A stretch of DNA of 64,000 nt from JBBSDP01 sp038240605 (lineage in GTDB: Bacteria > Planctomycetota > Phycisphaerae > Tepidisphaerales > Tepidisphaeraceae), in contig JBBSDP010000006.1 in NCBI GenBank assembly GCA_038240605.1, positions 58,180 through 122,179 of the forward strand. Direction: 5' to 3'. Each line of letters begins with the position of its first letter. The first letter of the stretch is position 1. Position numbers and translations under genes: made by a program. Positions 23,999 to 31,187 of the stretch are shown piece after piece. The notes under the pieces were generated by a model that saw only the letters and a list, made by a program, of their open reading frames with translations, had not been told where the DNA came from and did not search any database.

Positions 23999-25672
23999 AT
24001 GTCCTCCGCGCCGCGGCACACGCTCCATCCCGGGATCCACTGGCTGCGCCCCGCAATCGTGCCGGCGGTCGTGTTCATCACCTGCTGTCTCGACCGAGGT
24101 TATCAGACCGACTTCTGGCATCACCTCGCCCGCGGAAAGGCGATCGTCGAGTCCGGCACGATCGTCGACGTCGAGTCCTTTACCTGCACGCTCGGCGGCA
24201 CGCCGACCCGCGATGCCAACTGGCTCGCCCAGGTTCTCTTCTTCCGGCTGCACGCCTGGGGCGGTCTGTCGCTCGTGCAGGCTGTTAACGCGCTCATCCT
24301 CGCGGCCACGCTCGCGATCGTCTTTCGACTCTGCCGCCGGTCGGGCGCCTCGGGGCTGCATTGCGGCGCGGTGACGGCGTTCACGTTCCTGGGGCTGTGG
24401 CAGACGTTCCTGATCCGACCGCAGAGCCTCTCGCTCCTGCTGTTCGTGCTGCTGTATCACGTGCTGCGATACGGCTCCGCGCGGCGCCGCCTGATCGCCT
24501 GTCCGTTGCTCCTCGCCGTCTGGTGCAACCTTCACGGTGGATTTCCGATCGGGCTCGCGCTCATCGTCGCCTTCGCCGCGGCTGAATTCTGGCAGGAGTG
24601 GAAAAGGCGCAGCGTTAGCGCGACCGATCGCGGGCTGGAATCCGCGGCAAAATTCTCTTTCAGAGCCGCGACTGTAAGGGAGCGGTGTTCGCAGTCCCAC
24701 GCACACCGCTCCCTCACGGTCGCGGCTCAGAAGTGTGGCGGCGCAAACGAATTGAATCGTGCTGCCAGGCGCTCCTGGAGGCATGATTCGGCAGTATTCA
24801 TCAGGTCGGCGCGTGCTTTTCTCCCCCTTGTTCTCAGCCTTCTCGCCACATTCATCAATCCCTACGGCTGGACGATTTATCGCTATGTTGGCTCCCTCAC
24901 CGCGCGGGCGGCGGAGCGGGGCATCGAGGAATGGCTGCCGCCGGGGCTACACCAGTGGATCGGCGTTGTCTTCTTCGGTTCCCTGCTGTTACTAATCATC
25001 GCTTACGCCGCGGTCCGTCGGTGGCCGCGGGCCATCGAGTGGTGCACCTTCCTCCTGTTCCTTCCACTGGCCTTTCGCTCCGTGCGGATGACGGCGTGGT
25101 GGTTCCTGGTGATCGCGCCGATCCTGGCGACAGTCCTGTCGGAGCGATATCCCGAATCGGCCAAGTCGTCGCGTCCGAGGGGAGCCGTGCCTGCGCTGGG
25201 CGCCTGCGTGCTATTGGCAGTGCTCTGTCTGTTCAGCCTTCCCTGCCTGGAGCGCTATAACCCGCTGTTCGGTCCGGTGCGCGATGCGCATCGCGTCGAG
25301 GATGACTTGCACGTGATTGCCAGCACGAACCTCGCGGGCGGCGGCAACCAGGGGCGAGTCCTTTCCCGGCTCGAATGGGGTGATTATCTCGATGCGGCGC
25401 TGGGACCTTCACGACGCGTATTCATGGACGGGCGAATCGAGATTTATCCGGATTCGCTGTGGCAAGAGTACGAATCTGTCACCTCGGGTCAGGCCAACTG
25501 GCAGCAAATTCTTGACGATCATGCAGTTGACTTTCTGCTGCTGGATCGTACCTATCACCAGGGATTGCTCGCGCGGGTGGAGCGTTCGCCCGACTGGAAA
25601 CGCCAAACCGCGCGCGGTAACGCGATCCTCTACCGGCGTCGCCCGTTATCGGGCGTGGCTCGTGGGGATTGA
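23999..25672 (+). CDS. polytopic membrane protein carrying an in-frame repeat insertion
   Basis: A 557-aa protein with about ten hydrophobic helices. The first extracytoplasmic loop (DRGYQTDFWHHLARGKAIVE) resembles GT-C/PMT-like membrane enzymes with an acidic residue pair plus H; many planctomycetes have such proteins, and a glycosyltransferase role is possible but not proven. The C-terminal ~130 residues form a soluble domain (DLHVIASTNLAGGGNQGRVLSRLEWGDYL... RRVFMDGRIEIYPDSLW). Residues ~205-265 (SVSATDRGLESAAKFSF through RAARRSW) are polar, lie between two helices and include the translated palindromic repeat at 24663-24728. The frame stays open through it. Confidence 0.75.
   Translation: MSSAPRHTLHPGIHWLRPAIVPAVVFITCCLDRGYQTDFWHHLARGKAIVESGTIVDVESFTCTLGGTPTRDANWLAQVLFFRLHAWGGLSLVQAVNALILAATLAIVFRLCRRSGASGLHCGAVTAFTFLGLWQTFLIRPQSLSLLLFVLLYHVLRYGSARRRLIACPLLLAVWCNLHGGFPIGLALIVAFAAAEFWQEWKRRSVSATDRGLESAAKFSFRAATVRERCSQSHAHRSLTVAAQKCGGANELNRAARRSWRHDSAVFIRSARAFLPLVLSLLATFINPYGWTIYRYVGSLTARAAERGIEEWLPPGLHQWIGVVFFGSLLLLIIAYAAVRRWPRAIEWCTFLLFLPLAFRSVRMTAWWFLVIAPILATVLSERYPESAKSSRPRGAVPALGACVLLAVLCLFSLPCLERYNPLFGPVRDAHRVEDDLHVIASTNLAGGGNQGRVLSRLEWGDYLDAALGPSRRVFMDGRIEIYPDSLWQEYESVTSGQANWQQILDDHAVDFLLLDRTYHQGLLARVERSPDWKRQTARGNAILYRRRPLSGVARGD
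24663..24728. repeat. palindromic dispersed repeat, copy B, inside a coding sequence
   Basis: Left arm GAGCCGCGACTGTAAGGGAG (24663 on) and right arm CACCGCTCCCTCACGGTCGC... (24704-24728) match in about 23 of 25 paired positions. Total length is 66 bp, a multiple of three, so it adds 22 codons (RAATVRERCSQSHAHRSLTV...) without a frameshift. Confidence 0.88.
24754..24789. repeat. second inverted repeat in the same gene
   Basis: GAATCGTGCTGCCAGG (24754-24769) and CCTGGAGGCATGATTC (24774-24789) are complementary in 13 of 16 positions around a 4-bp loop. TGAATCGTG(C/T)TGCC recurs at 25716-25729 after the gene. Confidence 0.6.
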
Positions 25673-25915
25673 ACGGGGCTGATTAACTGGGCACGAATGT
25701 TGCAAGGGATTGCGATGAATCGTGTTGCCGCATCCCTTACACCCGGGCGAATGCCTCCGTGATTTTCACTGATTCAACCCGATGGGCCGATATATGCCCA
25801 ACCGAAACCATCGGTCGCCGGGGTGGTCCCGCGCCGCTCCGCATTCGAGTCGGAGTTGGTCTTGAAATCGGGGCGTTCGGCGGAGGCGGCTCTTTCCGAG
25901 GAAACCGTCAATTTT

Positions 25916-27526
25916 ATGGACGATGACCCCTTCTCCGGGTGGGGCCTGAAGCAGGTGGAACTTGCCGATCAGGTCAAGCTTAACGCCGCCTTCGCATCTC
26001 TTGCCCAGCCCCTGTCGGATTACACGTTCTCCCAACTGTTCACCTGGCGGAACAGTCTGCGAATTATCTGGAAGGAGATTCGCGGACACCTGTGCGTCTT
26101 CGCCAACGGGAGCGGCGACCTCACGCTGCTAATCCCGCCGATCGGCGACACCGGCTCCGACCGCGCCCTGGCCGAAGCATTCGAGCTGATGGACGCCTAC
26201 AACGCCGCCCATGGCGTTCCCGGCCGCAGCCGCATCGAGTACGCCAGCGAAGAGCTGCTCGGCCGGTTGGATTGCGACCGGCTCCTCATTGAGCCGATGG
26301 GCGCCGATTACGTTTACGACGTCAACCGCATGATCGACTTGGCCGGCGGCGATTTGGCAAGCAAGCGCCAGGCGAAGAATCGCTTCCTCCGCAACTACGA
26401 GCATCGCGTCGAAATCTATCGTTCCGAGCTGCACCTGGACGACTGCCTCGCGCTGCTGGACCGCTGGAAGATCCATCAGGACGCGACGCACCTCGAGGAG
26501 CCCGACGTCAACTCCATCAAGCGGTCGAAGGAATCAATCGCCACCGCCCTCTGCCTCCGTACGGGTGAGCAACTCGGCCTGAAAGGAATGGTCGTCTACG
26601 TGAAGGGCGGTCCGGCCGCCGATCCGCCGGTCGCTGATCACCCCGCCACCACCATCCAGCCGTCGGAACGATCAGCCTCCTGGCAGCTTCGCGGGTTTAC
26701 GTTTGGTGAGATGCTGGGTGGGGACCAAAGCAGCATCACGATCGAGAAAACCGATCTGGAGACCAAGGGACTGGCGCAATTTATCTTCAGCGAATTCTGC
26801 CGGGCACACTGGGCGGTCCGGCCTTTCGTGAACGTCGGCGACGACTGGGGACTCCCCAGCCTCGCCTGGACGAAGATGAGCTACCGACCGGTCAAGCTGC
26901 TCAAAAAGTTCGTCCTGAAAAAGCAGTCGGTCGAAATGGTCGCGGTCGCAACGCCCTCGATCGCAATGTCGCCGGCGGCCGCGCCGCTGGAATTTCCGGA
27001 GCCGCAAGACGTGTCGACGACCCGCACCACGATTCGCGCCGCCCGCAAATCCGACCTCGACGCCGCCCTGGAGCTGGAGCGCGAGAACTTCCATGCCCAC
27101 TCCCTCTCCCGACGTCAGCTCCAATACTTGCAGCGTCGGGAGACGTCGATCTTCCTCGTCGGGGAGCAGAACGGGCAGGTCGTCGGGGACGGCATCGCGC
27201 TGGTTCGCCAGTACCGCAATGCCATCTCTGGCCGAATCTACAGCCTGGTGGTGCGCGCCGAGTCACGCGGCCAGAAGATCGGCCAGAAGCTCCTGCACAC
27301 GATGATCAAAGAATTGCTCGACCGCGGCGCCAAACGCATTTACCTAGAAGTGGAGCAAGCCAACGAAGGCGCGATCCGCCTTTACAAGCAAGCCGGATTC
27401 CGCGCGATCGGCGTTGTCCCCGACTACTACGGCAAGGGAAAGCCCGCCCTGCACATGATGTATGAGAGCCAGCCCGCCCGCACACGCCGGAGCGCATCGT
27501 CAGCGGCGGCAGCCAACAGACGATAG
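25916..27526 (+). CDS. DUF2156 (PG-lysyltransferase C-domain-like) / GNAT acetyltransferase fusion
   Basis: A 536-aa protein from ATG 25916, with GAGG about 15 bases upstream; a GTG at 25823 would add 31 poorly conserved residues. Residues ~5-350 match DUF2156, the tandem-GNAT domain of phosphatidylglycerol lysyltransferases: DYTFSQLFTWRNSLRIIWKE, DVNRMIDLAGGDLASKRQAK-type blocks and ALCLRTGEQLGLKGMVVYV. After a Pro/Ala linker, residues ~365-510 form a RimI-like GNAT domain: TIRAARKSDLDAALELE, YSLVVRAESRGQKIGQKLL (Q/RxxGxG/A acetyl-CoA loop, here RGQKIGQ) and NEGAIRLYKQAGFRAIGVVP. No membrane helices. Probably an aminoacyl- or acyl-transfer enzyme of the cytosol. Confidence 0.82.
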   Translation: MDDDPFSGWGLKQVELADQVKLNAAFASLAQPLSDYTFSQLFTWRNSLRIIWKEIRGHLCVFANGSGDLTLLIPPIGDTGSDRALAEAFELMDAYNAAHGVPGRSRIEYASEELLGRLDCDRLLIEPMGADYVYDVNRMIDLAGGDLASKRQAKNRFLRNYEHRVEIYRSELHLDDCLALLDRWKIHQDATHLEEPDVNSIKRSKESIATALCLRTGEQLGLKGMVVYVKGGPAADPPVADHPATTIQPSERSASWQLRGFTFGEMLGGDQSSITIEKTDLETKGLAQFIFSEFCRAHWAVRPFVNVGDDWGLPSLAWTKMSYRPVKLLKKFVLKKQSVEMVAVATPSIAMSPAAAPLEFPEPQDVSTTRTTIRAARKSDLDAALELERENFHAHSLSRRQLQYLQRRETSIFLVGEQNGQVVGDGIALVRQYRNAISGRIYSLVVRAESRGQKIGQKLLHTMIKELLDRGAKRIYLEVEQANEGAIRLYKQAGFRAIGVVPDYYGKGKPALHMMYESQPARTRRSASSAAAANRR

Positions 27527-27809
27527 AGCACGAGCGAGTAGGGCAGATCATTCCTGTCTGCCACGCGGTCGTGAGTGCGGGTGTACTCGCCCGCCGAACG
27601 GACGCGTTCTCCTCGCGCAAGTACGACGAGTGCGTGCCGGCTCGGGAGACAAGTACGTCTCCGCTCCCCGTCACGCGGCAGACAAAAATTTCCGCCCCAC
27701 TGGTGCGTGACGCGGCAGGCCCGAAACGTGCAGGAATGTCTGTCCAGCTGAGGGGGATCTCAACCTGCTTATGCTTCACCGAATTGAGCGGCTACAATCG
27801 ATCAATCGC
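27527..27809. other. intergenic region with short inverted repeat
   Basis: 283 bp with no convincing gene. TTCCTGTCTGCCACGCG (27551 on) and CACGCGGCAGACA (27673 on) are approximately complementary, so the transcript could form a loop. No riboswitch or terminator was recognised. Confidence 0.4.
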
Positions 27810-29039
27810 ATGCCGTTCTCTCCGATTCCCGAAATCCTCGAAGAACTCGCCGCCGGCAAGCCCATTGTGCTGGTGGACGATGAAGATCGAGAAAACGAGG
27901 GAGACATCGTTTACGCCGCCCAGAAGGTCACGCCCGAGGCGATGAATTTCATGCTGACGCACGCCCGCGGCGTCGTCTGTCTCTCCCTCACCGCCGAAAC
28001 CTGCGATCGACTCCACCTGCACGCCCAGGCCGACAAGAACACCGCGCACCTTGGGACCGCCTTCACCGTCTCGGTCGATGCCCACCCGAAATTCGGCGTG
28101 ACCACGGGGGTCAGCGCCAAGGACCGCGCGACCACCGTGCGCGTCGCGATCGCGGGAGATGCCCAGCCGCAGGACCTGCTCCGCCCCGGGCACATCAACC
28201 CGCTGCGCGCCCGCGAGGGTGGCGTGCTGGTCCGTGCGGGGCAGACCGAGGGAAGCCTCGACCTGTGCCGGCTTGCGGGGCTCGAGCCGGCCGCGGTGAT
28301 CTGTGAGATCCTTCGCGACGACGGCGAAATGGCACGCCGGCCCGACCTGGAAAAGTTCTGCGAGCGGCACCGCTTGAAGATGTGCACGATCGCGGAGCTG
28401 ATCAGCTACCGTCTGAAGCGCGAGCAGTTCGTGAAGCGGATCGAGAGCGTGACGCTTCCAACGCGGTGGGGCGAATTCCGTCTCCACGCGTATCAGAGCG
28501 CGATCGACACACAGCCGCACCTGGCGCTCTGCAAGGGTGGGATCGGCGAGGCCGGACCCGACGGGGCAATTGCCCCCCAGACAGAGCCTGCGCTGGTCCG
28601 CGTTCACAGCGAGTGCCTGACGGGAGACGTCTTCGGCTCCGGCCGTTGCGATTGCGGCGGCCAGCTCGACACCGCCATGCAGATGATCGAGCAGGCCGGG
28701 CGCGGCGTCCTGCTCTACCTCCGACAGGAGGGGCGTGGCATCGGCCTGGCGAACAAGCTCCATGCTTACGCGCTTCAGGAAACGGGGCTCGATACCGTCG
28801 AGGCCAACCAGCAGCTGGGCCTTCCGGTCGACAAGCGGGACTACGGCATCGGCGCGCAGATCCTTCGCCACCTGGGCGTCCGCAAGATCCGCCTGATGAC
28901 CAACAATCCCCGCAAGATCTATGGCATCGATGGGTATGGTCTTCAGATCATCGAGGAGATTCCCGTTCGCATCGACCCCGGCGAACACAATCAACGGTAT
29001 CTCCAGACCAAGAAGCTGAAGCTGGGGCATCATCTCTGA
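27810..29039 (+). CDS. ribBA: bifunctional 3,4-dihydroxy-2-butanone-4-phosphate synthase / GTP cyclohydrolase II
   Basis: A 409-aa fusion. The N-terminal RibB half has VLVDDEDRENEGDIVYAA (acidic metal/substrate loop), THARGVVCLSL and RPGHINPLRAREGGVLVRAG. The C-terminal RibA half from ~residue 210 has VRVHSECLTGDVFGSGRCDC with the zinc cysteines, LRQEGRGIGLANK and LGVRKIRLMTNNP. It catalyses the first steps of both branches of riboflavin synthesis in the cytosol. ATG 27810 (MPFSPIPEI) is preferred; 27771 would add 13 residues. No FMN riboswitch was recognised upstream. The next gene, proB, follows after 27 bp. Confidence 0.95.
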   Translation: MPFSPIPEILEELAAGKPIVLVDDEDRENEGDIVYAAQKVTPEAMNFMLTHARGVVCLSLTAETCDRLHLHAQADKNTAHLGTAFTVSVDAHPKFGVTTGVSAKDRATTVRVAIAGDAQPQDLLRPGHINPLRAREGGVLVRAGQTEGSLDLCRLAGLEPAAVICEILRDDGEMARRPDLEKFCERHRLKMCTIAELISYRLKREQFVKRIESVTLPTRWGEFRLHAYQSAIDTQPHLALCKGGIGEAGPDGAIAPQTEPALVRVHSECLTGDVFGSGRCDCGGQLDTAMQMIEQAGRGVLLYLRQEGRGIGLANKLHAYALQETGLDTVEANQQLGLPVDKRDYGIGAQILRHLGVRKIRLMTNNPRKIYGIDGYGLQIIEEIPVRIDPGEHNQRYLQTKKLKLGHHL

Positions 29040-29066
29040 TCGCGCGGTACACTCCCTGCCTTGCCC

Positions 29067-30182
29067 ATGAATCCCCGGCGACAGTCCTATCTTTCTTCGG
29101 TGCGCAGCGCCGTCATCAAGCTTGGCACGCAACTGCTTTCCGACCGCGAGGGCCGTCTCGATGCGCCGTTCATCGCTTCGATTGCGCAACAGGTGGCGGC
29201 GTTGCGCGAGCGCGCTGTCCGCGTCACGCTCGTCAGCTCCGGCGCGATCGGCGCGGGGCTGCGCGAGCTGAACCTGCCGAGCCGCCCGACCGACCTGGGC
29301 CAGCTTCAGGCCGTGGCGGCGGTGGGGCAGCGACGGCTGATGGACGTCTGGGCGCAGGCGTTCACGCCGAACCAGATCCCCGTCGCCCAGATCCTGCTCA
29401 CGCGCGAAGACATCGAGGACCGCAGCCGGTTTCTGAATCTGCGGAACACCGTCAACGCGGTTCACGAGTTGAAGGCGGTCCCGATCGTCAACGAGAACGA
29501 CACGGTCAGCACCGACGAGCTGGCGAAGATCAGCTTCGGCGACAACGACATCCTTGCCGCACTGCTCACGCACGCGCTGCGCGCCGATCTGCTCGTGCTG
29601 CTGTCGGTCGTCGACGGCATCCTCGATTCCACCGGCAGGGCGGTACGGCTCGTCGAGCGCGCCGCCGAGGCGCGCGACCTCGTCCGCCCAGAGAAGTCGC
29701 CGCTCGGCAAGGGGGGCTTCAATTCCAAGCTCGAGGCCGCCCGCACCGTGACTGAGTCGGGCGAGGCGATGCTGATCGCCGATGGCCGAATGCCCAACGT
29801 GCTTCCCCGCCTGCTCGATGGTGAAGAGCTGGGGACCCTGTTCGTGCCGGCGCCGCGCAAGCTCTCGTCGCGCAGCCGTTGGATCGGCAGCGTGCGGCCG
29901 GCGGGGACGATCGTCGTCGATGACGGGGCCGCCCGAGCCGTCGGCGCCCAGAACCGCAGCCTTCTGCCGGCGGGAATCCTGAGCGTTGAGGGCCACTTCA
30001 CCCGCGGCGACGTCGTGCTGATCCAGTCCCAGGCGGGCGTGGCGATCGCGCGCGGCCTGACCAACTATTCCGCCGCCGACGTCGAAAAGATCCGCGGCAA
30101 GAAGACCGCCGTCGTGCGCGAGCTCCTGGCTGAATCGGCTTACGACGAAGTCGTCCATCGCGACAATCTCGTCCTGGGATGA
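29067..30182 (+). CDS. proB: glutamate 5-kinase
   Basis: A 371-aa ProB from ATG 29067; the TTG two codons upstream is less likely. The amino-acid-kinase fold begins SAVIKLGTQLLSDREG, then VTLVSSGAIGAGL, PIVNENDTVSTDEL and FGDNDILAALLTH; the GGFNSKLEAA segment is the phosphate-binding region. A C-terminal PUA domain spans residues ~280-365 (GTIVVDDGAARAVGAQNRSLLPAGI). It phosphorylates glutamate in the first step of proline synthesis. It follows ribBA closely; nothing else of the proline pathway is in the window. Confidence 0.95.
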   Translation: MNPRRQSYLSSVRSAVIKLGTQLLSDREGRLDAPFIASIAQQVAALRERAVRVTLVSSGAIGAGLRELNLPSRPTDLGQLQAVAAVGQRRLMDVWAQAFTPNQIPVAQILLTREDIEDRSRFLNLRNTVNAVHELKAVPIVNENDTVSTDELAKISFGDNDILAALLTHALRADLLVLLSVVDGILDSTGRAVRLVERAAEARDLVRPEKSPLGKGGFNSKLEAARTVTESGEAMLIADGRMPNVLPRLLDGEELGTLFVPAPRKLSSRSRWIGSVRPAGTIVVDDGAARAVGAQNRSLLPAGILSVEGHFTRGDVVLIQSQAGVAIARGLTNYSAADVEKIRGKKTAVVRELLAESAYDEVVHRDNLVLG

Positions 30183-30216
30183 GATTGCTCCGCGCGTTAA
30201 CGCGCGGCTGGCAAGG

Positions 30217-31059
30217 TCAGGTTGATTGTTTAGAGCGTGACGTCAGGTCCGGATGGGTCGGCGCGTCGCTGCTGTTCAGCCACTCGGCGAACATCGATTT
30301 CGTGGCTGTCAGTCCGCGATGAATCGTGGAGATGTCGCTGCCGATGGTGAGCATCCGACAGCCGAGGTTGACCATCCTTTTGGCATAGGCGGCGGTCGGG
30401 GCGAGGATGCCCCAGTGCTGACCGACGTCCGCACAGGCGCGGGCGACGCGCTCGATCGCCTCAATGCAGCGCGGGTGCTCGAATTCGCCGGTGACTCCCA
30501 GCGACTGGCTCAGGTCCACCGGCCCGATGAAGAGCAGGTCGACGCCGCCGACGCGCGCGATGTCGGCCGCGTTCTCCACCGCTTCCACGGTTTCGATCTG
30601 CACGCCTACGAAGACTTCAGCGCCGCAATGGCGCGTGTACTCCCCGAGGGGCAAGAGGCCATACCGCGAGTCCACGTTGGCGCCATAGATGCCGCGCGCC
30701 CCGTGCGGCGCGAATCGCGCCCACTGCACGATTTGCCTGGCCTGGGCCGCGGTGTTGACCGCTGCGGCGAGGATGCCGCCGGCCGTGTGTTCCAGGTACC
30801 GTATCACGGTCGCGTAGTCGGTGGCGGCGAGGCGGACGAAGCTATCCATCCCCGCGGCCCGCGCCGCGCGAGCGGCGTTGGCCGCGGCGTCGAGGGTGAT
30901 GCCGGCATGCTCCTGGTCCAGCCAGATCGCATCGAAGCCGCCATGCAGCCCGATGATCTCCACCAGGGCCGGCGTTGCGAGCATGCCTGCGATATACGCG
31001 CGGACGATTCCACCTTCCTTGAGACGCTGGCGGATGTGGGACTTCACAAGCTGTTCCAT
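30217..31059 (-). CDS. HpcH/HpaI aldolase family protein
   Basis: A 280-aa TIM-barrel lyase of the HpcH/HpaI family (2,4-dihydroxyhept-2-enedioate or 2-keto-3-deoxy-L-rhamnonate aldolase type). FDAIWLDQEHAG holds the active-site His; VGVQIETVEAVENAADI holds the metal Glu; LLFIGPVDLSQSLG holds the metal Asp. In the family these residues bind a divalent metal and pyruvate for a retro-aldol cleavage. The substrate cannot be read. Cytosolic, divergently transcribed from the DUF6797 gene. Confidence 0.88.
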   Translation of the reverse strand: MEQLVKSHIRQRLKEGGIVRAYIAGMLATPALVEIIGLHGGFDAIWLDQEHAGITLDAAANAARAARAAGMDSFVRLAATDYATVIRYLEHTAGGILAAAVNTAAQARQIVQWARFAPHGARGIYGANVDSRYGLLPLGEYTRHCGAEVFVGVQIETVEAVENAADIARVGGVDLLFIGPVDLSQSLGVTGEFEHPRCIEAIERVARACADVGQHWGILAPTAAYAKRMVNLGCRMLTIGSDISTIHRGLTATKSMFAEWLNSSDAPTHPDLTSRSKQST

Positions 31060-31187
31060 GGCTGAGCACCTCGCGAATCAACAATGGCGACACATCAGCG
31101 GCCAAGTGTCGGTCAGTTGTCGCGCAGCGACAAGCGACTGGCGACGGCGTTCCAAACGTCCGCTTCCGAAGGTGGTATCACTACCCA

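Noticed and set aside
23873..24784. 303-codon minus-strand frame covering the palindromic element
   Set aside because: It consists largely of the reverse complement of the repeat and of a real membrane protein gene; no domain supports it.
27571..27780. Small frame in front of ribBA, and an FMN riboswitch
   Set aside because: The frame runs into ribBA in another phase and lacks a start with ribosome binding site; conserved FMN riboswitch blocks were not seen.
27792..30158. A 788-codon open frame antisense to ribBA and proB
   Set aside because: It crosses two clearly real genes on the other strand and has no domain of its own.
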